Part shown: positions 28,146 through 37,000 of the stretch, piece after piece
Layout: the number at the start of each line of letters is the position of its first letter
Numbering within the stretch: position 1 is the stretch's first letter
Source: M3 sp964637445
Lineage (GTDB): Bacteria; Bacteroidota; Bacteroidia; Bacteroidales; Muribaculaceae
Length of the DNA stretch: 45,426 nt
Direction of reading: 5' to 3'
Assembly (NCBI GenBank): GCA_964637445.1
Contig: CAZWWS010000015.1
Coordinates: 1-45,426, forward strand
Notes under the pieces: model-generated
The model's input: only the letters and a program-made list of their open reading frames with translations
Databases searched by the model: none
What the model was told of the DNA's origin: nothing
Program-made: the position numbers and the translations under genes

Positions 28146-28187
28146 TATTTTTGTGATATTGTTTTTCATTACTGAATATTAATTTTG
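28146..28187 (+). promoter_or_regulatory. Promoter of the acetylesterase/GH36 pair with a variant upstream element
   Basis: TAATTTTG (28180-28187) is the -7 box, 24 bp before the esterase ATG. TATTTTTGTG begins 34 bp upstream of it at 28146, with TG 14 bp further up (28132). The element resembles those at the other locus promoters but is about one helical turn closer, so the match is weaker. Confidence 0.45.
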
Positions 28188-28210
28188 CATCAACTCTAAA
28201 TCCATTATCG

Positions 28211-30142
28211 ATGAAAAAGAATAAAGTAATTACAAGTGTATTGTTTGTGTCGATGACCGTATTGGTACCGACAAGTCATGCACGAGTTCTGTTGCCAAGT
28301 TTTGTGACAGATAGTATGGTCGTTCAGCAAAACGATGTGTTGACCCTTGTTGGCAAGGCAGACGGAGACGTAGAGGTAAAAGCGTCGTGGACCGAAAAAG
28401 CTTATACAACCACAGTTGGCGACGATGGGCGATTTACGCTATCGCTCCCTACACCGACGGCCGGAGGCCCTTACAAAATTATAATAGGAGATTCCGACTC
28501 TCAGACTACACTGAGTGACATATATTCGGGAGAGGTGTGGCTATGTTCAGGACAATCCAATATGGAGATGCCGGTCGGCGGATGGGGCAAGGTCCTTAAT
28601 TATGAACACGAAATAGCGACAGCTAATAATCCTAATGTCCGTTTTCTGCAAATAAAGAAAGCGACAGCATTCAGCCCGGCAGAGGATGCTGAAATCAACA
28701 TGGGAAGTTGGCGAACTGCAATGCCAGCTACGGTGGAAAATTTTTCTTCGATAGCTTATTTTTATGCACGTGAGATGTCGGCTCGACTTGGTGTGCACGT
28801 CGGTGTGATTGATTGCACATGGGGCGGAACTCCTGCTGAGGCTTGGACGAGCTTCGACGGCATTAAATCTGTCCCCGGATTTGAGAATGAGGTAAGCCTG
28901 TTGGTAGACAATGATTTCGATGCTGAGCGAATGACTGCCGATTATGAGGCACGAGTGGCTCGATGGCTCAATTCACTCAATGAAGTAAATATGGACAAGG
29001 AGCGAGGTCGCTTCCATAAGAAATGGAAGACGATGAGAGTTCCTAATGAGTGGGAAAATACCGAGTTGCCCGGATTGGATGGCGTAGTATGGTTGCAAAA
29101 AGAAATTGAAATTCCGCAAGAATGGAGCGGAAAGCCATTGACTTTACGCCCCGGGATGATCGACGACGAAGATATTACATATTATAATGGTGTACAGATA
29201 GCTAAAGGCTCAGGCTATAATGTGCCGCGTCAATATGAAGTGCCGGCTAAGTTGGTTAAGCCCGGCAAAGCTGTGGTTTCTATCCGCGTTTGCGATTTTG
29301 GAGGAGGCGGTGGCATAATAGGCGATGCGTCAGGCGTAACAATAGCTTGTGGGGATGATATTCGCTCATTAGCAGGAGATTGGGCTTATTATGTGGCGGC
29401 TGATTTTGCCAAGGCGGCAACGCGTCCGATTTCGGTGGGCGGAAGCAGCTTCCCGACGGTGTTGTATAATGCAATGCTTCATCCTCTTAACATATTGCCA
29501 ATAAAAGGAGTACTATGGTATCAAGGGTGCGCAAATGTAGGACGTGATACTCAGTATTCAGTGCTGTTCCGTCGACTCATTGAAGATTGGCGTCGATTGT
29601 GGAATCGTCCTGAACTGCCATTCCATTTCGTCCAATTGGCTGCTTATTTGGCGCCGAAAGATATACAGCCTGATTCGCAGTGGGCTGCTCTGCGCCAAGC
29701 TCAAGCCGATGCGTTGCAGTTGACCGATGTAGCGATGGTTTCGGCAATAGATTTGGGCGATGCCACTGACATTCATCCTAAAAACAAGCAAGAGGTGGCT
29801 CATCGATTGTGTGAATCGACTTTGAATCATGTGTATGGACGAGCTAATATATTGGCAGAGGCTCCGGTAGTGAAAAGTTGGAGCACGACTGATTGCACGG
29901 CTCTCATCAAGTTTGATGCAAAAATTTTCGCGCCGATGAATGATGACCCGAAAGGTTTTATTGTGATGTCGCCTGACGGTGTGTGGACTCGCCCCGAAGT
30001 GCAGATTAAAGATGAAACAGAGGTGAAACTTATTTCTGCAACGCCGATTGTGGCAGTGAAATACAATTGGGCGGACTTCCCCGATGGAAACTTGAAAGGG
30101 GAGAGTGGATTGCCTGTCACCCCATTTGCAATTGAAAAATAA
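28211..30142 (+). CDS. SGNH-family carbohydrate acetylesterase (sialate O-acetylesterase-like)
   Basis: Removes O-acetyl groups from glycans. It is a 643-aa exported enzyme (signal peptide MKKNKVITSVLFVSMTVLVP, cleavage near TSHA). Catalytic Ser116 lies in WLCSGQSNMEM, the oxyanion/substrate block is VLWYQGCANVG, and the Asp520-His522 pair is in DIHPKNK. A beta-sandwich insert (about 280-380, GLDGVVWLQKEIEIP to SIRVCDFGGGGG) interrupts the hydrolase domain, as in the sialate 9-O-acetylesterase group. The real acetylated sugar could be sialic acid or another residue. It is followed by GH36 with a 34-bp gap and no promoter, so the two are probably cotranscribed. Confidence 0.88.
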   Translation: MKKNKVITSVLFVSMTVLVPTSHARVLLPSFVTDSMVVQQNDVLTLVGKADGDVEVKASWTEKAYTTTVGDDGRFTLSLPTPTAGGPYKIIIGDSDSQTTLSDIYSGEVWLCSGQSNMEMPVGGWGKVLNYEHEIATANNPNVRFLQIKKATAFSPAEDAEINMGSWRTAMPATVENFSSIAYFYAREMSARLGVHVGVIDCTWGGTPAEAWTSFDGIKSVPGFENEVSLLVDNDFDAERMTADYEARVARWLNSLNEVNMDKERGRFHKKWKTMRVPNEWENTELPGLDGVVWLQKEIEIPQEWSGKPLTLRPGMIDDEDITYYNGVQIAKGSGYNVPRQYEVPAKLVKPGKAVVSIRVCDFGGGGGIIGDASGVTIACGDDIRSLAGDWAYYVAADFAKAATRPISVGGSSFPTVLYNAMLHPLNILPIKGVLWYQGCANVGRDTQYSVLFRRLIEDWRRLWNRPELPFHFVQLAAYLAPKDIQPDSQWAALRQAQADALQLTDVAMVSAIDLGDATDIHPKNKQEVAHRLCESTLNHVYGRANILAEAPVVKSWSTTDCTALIKFDAKIFAPMNDDPKGFIVMSPDGVWTRPEVQIKDETEVKLISATPIVAVKYNWADFPDGNLKGESGLPVTPFAIEK

Positions 30143-30176
30143 GAATCAATAATATGAATTAAAATCAAATAAAACC

Positions 30177-32318
30177 GTGAAATTGAACAAACATTTTTTA
30201 CTCACTGTAGCGTTGATGTCAACGCTTGCAGTGTCGGCTGCCAATCGACAGATTGTGGTGCAGACCGACGATAATGCGATAGTGTTTAATGTCGGTGATA
30301 ACAATCGATTGTATCAGTCCTATTTCGGCGCTCGATTGTCAAATCCGGCTGAGTATGCCAATCTTCCTTTGGGCAAAGAGGCTTATCTTACTCATGGCAT
30401 GGAGGATTATTTTGAGCCGGCTCTTCACATCAATCGTGCCGATGGCAATCCGTCGACATTGTTGGAATATAAACACCACAATGTAGTTTCTCACAATGGC
30501 TCTACCGAGACAGTCATTACGCTTGCCGACCCCGTGTATGGTGATGAGGTATTGCTTCACTTCGAAGCATTTGGCGATGAGAATGTGTTTAAGTCGTGGA
30601 CTGAAATAGTCAATAAAGAGTCGAAGCCTATCGAACTTGAGAAGTTTGCGTCTTCGCTCCTTCATTTCGATGCCAAACAATATGTATTGACTCAATACAG
30701 CGGTGAGTGGGCGAACGAAGCCAATAAATTGGATCAAGTGCTTCACTATGGCAAGAAGGTTATCGACACCAAACTTGGTGCGCGAGCAAATATGTTTGTT
30801 TCTCCGTTCTTCCAACTTTCGTTGGGTGAGTTGGCAACGGAAACATCCGGAACGGTACTTACCGGCACTCTTGCTTGGTCGGGCAACTTCCAATTCACAT
30901 TTGAGGTGGACAATCTTGGCGGGCTTCGCGTGATAAGCGGAATGAATCCGTATTTCTCAAGCTATACGATAGCAAAAGGTGAAACTTTTAAGACTCCTGA
31001 GTTTATATTCACTCTTAGCGATGAAGGTACCGGCAAAGCCAGCCGAAATCTTCATGATTGGGCACGTAAATATCAGGTGAAAGATGGTCAAGGCGATCGT
31101 ATCACTCTGCTCAACAATTGGGAATCGACCTATTTTGATTTTGATGAAAACAAGTTGATTGAGCTTATCGGCGATGCTAAGACCCTCGGTGTGGATATGT
31201 TCTTGCTCGATGATGGATGGTTTGCCAATAAATATCCTCGTCATAGCGACACTCAGGGTCTTGGCGACTGGACCGAGACTGCCGATAAGTTGCCCAATGG
31301 CATCGGTCGACTCACCGAAGAAGCTAAAAGGCAAGGCGTGAAATTCGGGCTTTGGATCGAACCGGAAATGGTGAGCCATAAATCGGAACTCTACGAGAAG
31401 CACAAAGACTGGGTTATCGTTCTTCCCAACCGCGAAGAATATTATTTCCGCAATCAGCTTGTGCTCGATTTGAGTAATCCTCAGGTTCAAGACTATGTGT
31501 TTGGTGTAGTGGATGGTTTGATGACCAAGTATCCGGATATTGCATACTTTAAGTGGGATTGCAACAGTCCGATTACCAATATCTATTCGGTCTATGAAGG
31601 CAAGAAGCAGTCGCATCTGTATATAGACTATGTGCGTGGACTCTACAATGTGCTCGAACGCATTAAAGCCAAATATCCCAATCTCCCGATGATGCTATGT
31701 TCAGGTGGCGGCGGTCGCACCGACTATGAGGCATTGCAATATTTCACTGAAATGTGGCCGAGCGACAATACCGACCCTATTGAACGCTTGTTTATCCAAT
31801 GGGGATATTCGCAGGTGTTCCCGGCGAAAGTGCAATGTGCTCATGTTACCACATGGAATAAGCGTACAAGCGTGAAGTTCCGCACTAACGTAGCCATGAT
31901 GGGCAAACTCGGCTTCGATATCAATATGCACGATCTTACTGTCGATGAATTGGCTTATTGCCAGAAGGCTATTGCCGACTATAATCGTCTGAAACCGGTC
32001 ATCCTCGATGGCGATCAATATCGTTTGGTGTCGCCTTACAGTGGCAACCACGCTTCTACGATGTTTGTCGACAAGCAAGGCTCTCATGCTGTGGTATTCG
32101 CATTCGACATTCATCCTCGCTACAACGAAAAGCTTGAAAACGTGAAACTCCAAGGACTACACTCGGCTGCTACATATCAAGTGCGCGAAATCAATCGTGC
32201 CGATGGCTCTGTGGGCAAAGCCAAGGCATATTCAGGCGAATACCTTATGACTGTAGGTCTCCCTCTCTTCACCACCGGCGACCTCGCAAGCCGTCTCTAT
32301 GAAGTGACAAAGCAATAA
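30177..32318 (+). CDS. Alpha-galactosidase, glycoside hydrolase family 36
   Basis: Hydrolyses terminal alpha-galactosyl residues with retention. The 713-aa protein begins at a GTG and has a signal peptide (MKLNKHFLLTVALMSTLAVS, cleavage near AA), so it is predicted periplasmic or surface. An N-terminal beta-supersandwich is followed by a TIM barrel with NNWESTYFDFDE, FLLDDGWF and WIEPEMVS. The nucleophile is Asp461 in YFKWDCN and the acid/base Asp530 in WPSDNTDP. These motifs are canonical for bacterial GH36. It closes the plus-strand locus and is followed by a terminator. Confidence 0.95.
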   Translation: MKLNKHFLLTVALMSTLAVSAANRQIVVQTDDNAIVFNVGDNNRLYQSYFGARLSNPAEYANLPLGKEAYLTHGMEDYFEPALHINRADGNPSTLLEYKHHNVVSHNGSTETVITLADPVYGDEVLLHFEAFGDENVFKSWTEIVNKESKPIELEKFASSLLHFDAKQYVLTQYSGEWANEANKLDQVLHYGKKVIDTKLGARANMFVSPFFQLSLGELATETSGTVLTGTLAWSGNFQFTFEVDNLGGLRVISGMNPYFSSYTIAKGETFKTPEFIFTLSDEGTGKASRNLHDWARKYQVKDGQGDRITLLNNWESTYFDFDENKLIELIGDAKTLGVDMFLLDDGWFANKYPRHSDTQGLGDWTETADKLPNGIGRLTEEAKRQGVKFGLWIEPEMVSHKSELYEKHKDWVIVLPNREEYYFRNQLVLDLSNPQVQDYVFGVVDGLMTKYPDIAYFKWDCNSPITNIYSVYEGKKQSHLYIDYVRGLYNVLERIKAKYPNLPMMLCSGGGGRTDYEALQYFTEMWPSDNTDPIERLFIQWGYSQVFPAKVQCAHVTTWNKRTSVKFRTNVAMMGKLGFDINMHDLTVDELAYCQKAIADYNRLKPVILDGDQYRLVSPYSGNHASTMFVDKQGSHAVVFAFDIHPRYNEKLENVKLQGLHSAATYQVREINRADGSVGKAKAYSGEYLMTVGLPLFTTGDLASRLYEVTKQ

Positions 32319-32350
32319 ATCACATCCCTTAATCAGTTAGGTAATAGCGT

Positions 32351-32386
32351 GGGCGACATCCATCTCCGGGGTGTCGCCCTTTCTTT
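32351..32386 (+). terminator. Rho-independent terminator at the end of the polysaccharide locus
   Basis: GGGCGACA (32351-32358) and TGTCGCCC (32372-32379) pair around a 13-base loop and are followed by TTTCTTT, 32 bp after the GH36 stop codon. Confidence 0.82.
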
Positions 32387-32452
32387 GTAATCCATTGTCT
32401 CTTTCAATTCGTACAGAAATCGGGGTATTTCATACAATATTCCGATTTTTTG

Positions 32453-32483
32453 TTTGTAAAAGAATTATTTGGCATTACATTTG
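32453..32483 (+). promoter_or_regulatory. Consensus promoter of the small HEXXH protein gene
   Basis: TTTG (32453-32456), 19 bases, then TACATTTG (32476-32483) is an exact match to the Bacteroidetes housekeeping promoter, about 40 bp before the ATG at 32523. This contrasts with the activator-type promoters of the neighbouring locus. Confidence 0.7.
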
Positions 32484-32522
32484 CTGTATCAAGACAATAA
32501 GTTTAATTTCAAGTCAGTCTAT

Positions 32523-32858
32523 ATGGGAAAGGTAATAAAGACTTGCGTTGTGCCAAAGGGGATTTGCTTGAATTTCTTTGGGTTGTTTCTCACTCGCGAT
32601 GTTAGCTGGATAGACCGACATGTGATCAACCATGAAGAGATACATTCGGCTCAGCAGCGCGAGATGCTGTGGTTGCCGTTTTATATCGTATATTTGATAG
32701 AGTGGGTGATACGTTTTTGTCAATATAGGTCGTGGAACGAGGCCTATATGAATATCTCTTTTGAGAGAGAGGCTTACGCGCACGGGCATGACTTGACCTA
32801 TCTGTCGCGCCGTCGGCATTTCGCCCAATGGTGTGCTGACTCAACTAATTCAAAATAA
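32523..32858 (+). CDS. Small conserved HEXXH-motif protein (putative zincin-like)
   Basis: A 111-aa protein I do not recognise as a named family. It carries HEEIH (His37-Glu38 ... His41), which fits HEXXH zinc-protease motifs, with acidic candidates for a third ligand about 40 residues later (Glu81, Glu83 in SFEREAY). A hydrophobic stretch (WLPFYIVYLIEWVIRF, about 50-65) may contact the membrane. Protease activity is unproven. The ATG at 32523 follows the predicted promoter; the frame's upstream extension overlaps it. It converges on the dxs remnant. Confidence 0.72.
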   Translation: MGKVIKTCVVPKGICLNFFGLFLTRDVSWIDRHVINHEEIHSAQQREMLWLPFYIVYLIEWVIRFCQYRSWNEAYMNISFEREAYAHGHDLTYLSRRRHFAQWCADSTNSK

Positions 32859-32883
32859 TAAATTTCAGACACAAATAGCAATG

Positions 32884-33125
32884 AACGTCCCACACAATAC
32901 GGTCGTAGGGGGTGTCGAACACGTAGGCAGAGCTACCGTCAATTCCACGGCTCCCATGTTCGAAGCGAAGTGACCGGGATTGGTGGCAAGAGAGTCTATG
33001 AGAAATCGGCGTATCTCCTGGCACACCTGTGGCAGTTGGTCGACAGTCAAACGACGCAAGTCGTCAGGGCTGTCGATTGTGCTCAGTAATGGATATTTAT
33101 TTTCGGTAGAAGTATTCTTGTCCAC
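32884..33125 (-). pseudogene. dxs: Truncated, frameshifted remnant of a second dxs
   Basis: From a GTG start at 33125 the frame encodes a protein closely matching the N-terminus of the intact Dxs at 3115-5052. Between YPLL and LTVAL, 44 of 56 residues agree. After LTVAL one base is missing (CTGC-CTACGTG against the expected CTGCACTACGTG), shifting the frame. In the other frame the similarity continues as VFDTPYDRIVWDV and then stops at about 32884, so only about 80 of 645 codons remain. It has the same orientation and the same upstream neighbour as the intact copy. The divergence argues against a recent local duplication. Confidence 0.85.
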
Positions 33126-33158
33126 GATAAAAAAGCGATTAAGAATGAGAGAGAGGTG

Positions 33159-33532
33159 CTACTGTTTCCGTTTACGAATATATTTCTTGTATAATGGAAC
33201 AAACACGATGATTCCCGAAACTATGATGACAAAAAGTGTCCATGGATTTAGAAGTTGTTTAAATTTTATTTCGAGATTATTTAAGAGCGATTTTGGAATG
33301 TATTTTTAGATAAATTGCGCAGATAATAGCGAGCTATTTTCAAGCGATTTAGCTAAAAAGGCAACCAAAAGAGCCATAAAGAAGCCGAAACCGTTATGTT
33401 TATGAAGCTATATAAATTTATTCAATAAAATTTTAAACAACTTCTTAGTCCGCGTCCCTGAATCATCAAATAGCAGAGGATGACCCACAAGGCGGAAAGG
33501 CAGACGAATCGAAAAATTACGGATCCTTTCAT
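33159..33532 (-). pseudogene. Second copy of the small membrane protein gene, split by a MITE-like insertion
   Basis: The ATG at 33532 begins MKGSVIFRFVCLSALW, matching the 60-aa protein upstream of dxs. The frame is broken by the element at 33251-33444. If the element and one TTA copy are removed (197 bp), a single open frame is restored that reads through QGRGLNPWTLFVIIV and ends YIRKRKQ with a stop at 33159-33161. The gene was therefore intact until the insertion. A TATATTTG box is preserved upstream (33586-33593). Confidence 0.82.
33251..33444. mobile_element. 194-bp MITE-like element
   Basis: The ends are inverted repeats: 13 bp identical (GAAGTTGTTTAAA at 33251-33263 and its complement at 33432-33444), then similarity offset by one base (TTTTATT). 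The element is flanked by TTA on each side (33248-33250, 33445-33447), consistent with a 3-bp target duplication. It has no meaningful reading frame, so it would need a transposase in trans. TNA-type 3-bp duplications occur in some IS5-group elements; this assignment is tentative. Confidence 0.82.
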
Positions 33533-33585
33533 AATAACAAAGTTAATTATCTGTCTGGCATAATAACCCATAATAATTCTGACTG

Positions 33586-33593
33586 CAAATATA
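33586..33593 (-). promoter_or_regulatory. -7 element (TATATTTG) kept in the decayed small-gene/dxs copy
   Basis: TATATTTG on the minus strand, 54 bp upstream of the ATG at 33532, is the same octamer found upstream of the intact small gene (5314-5321). The match shows that similarity between the two loci extends into the promoter. Confidence 0.5.
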
Positions 33594-33692
33594 ATACAAA
33601 ATCTTGTGAAGAAGTAAAGATGATACATGAAAGATGAATTAGTGGAAATGAAAAATTTGTGTCATGAAATTGCTCGTTTTTGCGAAATTTGC

Positions 33693-33700
33693 TAACTTTG
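33693..33700 (+). promoter_or_regulatory. -7 element (TAACTTTG) upstream of the LRR protein leader
   Basis: TAACTTTG fits TAnnTTTG exactly. TTGC lies at the expected -33 position (33670-33673). Transcription from here would give a leader of more than 320 nt before the ATG at 34031. Confidence 0.6.
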
Positions 33701-33704
33701 TGGC

Positions 33705-34030
33705 AATCTCATCCGTGGCAAGGAGTTGCCCGGAGGGAGGACATTTTATTTCGAAAGCGTTTTTGCTTTATCCTTTGTTCGGAAATCGCCAATTTCAAAA
33801 ACTCGAAGGAGATGCAGTTTGAAAACGCTCATTTCTTGTCGTATGTCCACTCCCCGACAAGGGGATTGAGATATTCGGTAAGGCGTGGGAGTGGGCTGTC
33901 TATTTCGAGTTGGGCGTTTGGCGATGCCTCGGACAAGATATTCAGAACAATGTCCTGCGCTTTCGTTTTTATACCCAAAAACTAACCTGCCAAATTCGGG
34001 GACACAGGCGGCACCAAAAACATCACAATC
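33705..34030 (+). ncRNA. Candidate structured 5' leader of the LRR surface-protein gene
   Basis: About 325 nt without a convincing gene and with several hairpins: TCCG/CGGA plus GGCAA/TTGCC (33712-33734), AAAGC/GCTTT (33754-33769), CCACTCCC/GGGAGTGG (33847-33894) and GGACA/TGTCC (33931-33955). CCCC(GACAA)GGGG at 33852-33864 competes with the CCACTCCC stem, so two folds exclude each other. A T run (GTTTTT, 33965-33970) follows the last hairpin at a distance. A cis-regulatory RNA or attenuator is plausible. An open frame covering 33680-33985 starts inside the promoter and is probably spurious. Confidence 0.45.
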
Positions 34031-37000
34031 ATGAAACTACGTTACTTGATTCTCTCGCTGACAGTCACCATGTTGTCAGCATTCTCTGTTTCCGCTCACG
34101 ACTTCGAAGTCGACGGTTTTTATTACAATATCCTTGATTCATCAGCAAAAACCGTTGAAGTAACCTACAAAGGATCTTCTTATAGTTCATATAACGAATA
34201 TTCTGGAGAAGTTACGATACCGAAAACTGTAATTTATTCTGGAGCAGAATATTCCGTCTCGTCGATAGGAGAATATGCATTTTATGGCAACACAGAGGTG
34301 GCAAAAGTGACGATACCTAAGAGTCTTTTATCTATAAAAAATTATGCATTTAACGCATGTTCTAATCTTACAGAATTGGTAATTGAAGATAGTGATATTC
34401 CAATTGAATTTGGTGTGTCTTATAGAAAAAATTATTATTGCGGATTATTCCGAAGCGTACCTATTAGTACACTTTATTTGGGTAGAGGATATAAAGTTAT
34501 CGACTATGATGGTTCTGTTCTTGGAGGTTATGAGGCACAACCTTTTTATGCAAACAAATCAATAAAAAATGTAAAATTAGGAGCGATTAAAGCGGTTCAA
34601 TCAAACTGTTTTTTTAGTTGTAGTAATATAGAGTCTATTGACTTTGGAACAACAATTGAATCTATTGCTCCAAACGCTTTTAATGGTTGCGAAAATCTTA
34701 AGGAAGTATTATTACCAAATAGTTTACGTTCAATTGGGTATAATGCATTTGGAGGTTGTTCAAATATTACTAATTTAGAATTGGGAAATTCTATTGAAAC
34801 AATCTCAAATGATGTTTTTAACAACATTCAATGTCCAACGTTAATTATTCCATCAACAGTTACAAATATCAGTTATCGAGCATTTAGTTATTGTACATTT
34901 GATAAAGTAGTTTTTGAAGATTCGGAAAATGACATATCATTGGATTCCAACGCTTTTAATGGGACAAAATCAAAATATATATATTTAGGACGACATTGGA
35001 TCGGAAGTCCATTCGTGAACATGTCGTTTGAAATATTGGAAATTGGGAGTCTATTTTCAGAAATCAAAGCGAATGCCTTTCCTTCTTGTACAGAATTAAA
35101 AACAATTGTGTTACCAGAGTACTTGACTTCAATTGGAGAATCTGCATTTTTAGGATGTTCGTCTATTTTAGAAATTAAGCTACCTAAGAATATTAATTAT
35201 TTAGGCGATTATGCGTTTTCGAATTGCACTAATTTAACATCTATAGACTTAACATCAAATATAAAAACTTTACCAGATAATTTATTCTCAAATTGCCAAA
35301 GTCTAAAAAACGTAATTTTACCTAATACATTAGAGGCAATAGGAAAGACATTCTATAATAGCGGAATCACATCAATTATAATACCTTCTTCTGTTACTTC
35401 GATTGGAGAAGATGCGTTCTTTGGTTGCACGGGTTTGAGGTCGGTAACGATTCCGAGTTCGGTTACTTCGATTGGGATTAATGCGTTCGAAGGTTGCATA
35501 GGTTTGACAGAAGTAAATATAACCGATTTATTATCGTGGCTAAATATTGATTTTGAGGAAGAAAGGAGTTATAGCGGTGAGTACCACTACTACTCAAATC
35601 CTCTATCTAATGCCGGATGCCTTAAGTTAAATGGCACAGAGATTACAGATCTTATAATACCGGATGGTATTACTGAAATTGAGAATGGTCCTTTTTATGG
35701 TTGGAAAGGCTTGAGGTCGGTGACAATCCCAAGTTCGGTCATTTCGATAGGGTGTTTTGCGTTCTATGGTTGTACTGGTTTGACGGAGGTAAATATAACT
35801 GATTTATCATCGTGGTTAAATATTGATTTTAAGTACATTTCTGAATACATCAGCTCCTTCATACAGGTCTATTTCTCAAATCCTCTATCTAATGCCGGAT
35901 GCCTTAAGTTAAATGGCACAGAGATTACAGATCTTATAATACCGGATGGTATTACTGAAATTAAGAACTTTTCCTTTTATGGTTGCGATGGCTTGACGTC
36001 TGTAACGATTCCGAATTCCGTGACTTCGATTGGGGACGGTGCATTCTATGATTGCGATGGATTGACGGAGGTGACGATTCCTAGCTCGGTGACCGCGATA
36101 GGGAGCGACGCATTCCGCTCTTGTGATGGCTTGACGTCTGTAACGATTCCGAATTCAGTTACTGGGATTGGGGACGGTGCGTTTGGTTATTGCTCGGGCT
36201 TGACTACTGTAAATTACAATGCAACAAATTGTACACATATGCCAACTTATGAGGAGGAGTTGGCGTTTATAGGATGTGCTAACTTAAAAACACTTAACAT
36301 CGGCGAAGATGTCAAAACAATTCCTCATTATGCGTTCTATAATTGCTCGAACTTGTCAAAGGTTACTGGAGGAAACTCCGTTACTTCGATTGGAACCTTT
36401 GCGTTCTATGGTTGTGACAAATTAATTTCGGCATATTTGTATTCAACGAGACCAACATCAGTAGTAGTAAAATTGACGTCGCCTACCAAATATAAGTTGG
36501 GCGTTAGCAGACAAAGTGAAACTTGTAATAGTGGAGAGATAATAACTATGACCGGTTTGAAGCCGGGTACTTCCGGTACGAGGTATGCCTGTCTCGTAAT
36601 CAATAATAATTGGTGTGAGATAAAGAGTTTTGAATATACAACCGGAAAATTATATGTCAATGTGAACGGAACGGCAGGTGTTACGACAATCGATGCTAAA
36701 GGGAGTCATAATGCCGATAAAGAGGCGGTTATAAAACAAGGTCTCAATATCGGACGCATAGAAGAATATGGAGGAGAGACGGCACGGAAGTTTACCGGTC
36801 TTGCCCCAAATACCAAGTATTATGTATATTACGAAGGAATACTTGAGGGAGGATGGCTTTTTTCCGGGTATAAAAGTTTCACCACCGGAGAATTGACTTG
36901 GAGTTCGGAATATCAGGCAACATCGACCACGAGTGTGCACCTTATTACCGCGACCAACTGCGATGCCACATCAGGAATGGGGATAGAATGGCGACGCTAT

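Noticed and set aside
30957..31616. A 219-codon open frame antisense to the GH36 gene
   Set aside because: The opposite strand encodes a canonical GH36 with all catalytic motifs. Long antisense frames are common opposite GC-biased coding sequence, and this one shows no recognisable motif.
33680..33985. A 101-codon open frame on the plus strand in the LRR leader
   Set aside because: It begins with TTG before the predicted -7 box, has no domain, signal peptide or plausible composition, and overlaps several hairpins. Leader RNA explains the sequence better.
35390..36440. Repeated LRR words considered as a CRISPR or satellite array
   Set aside because: The repeats are in frame, diverge in a protein-like way and encode LRR_5 units; no regular spacers exist. 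No CRISPR array is visible in the window.
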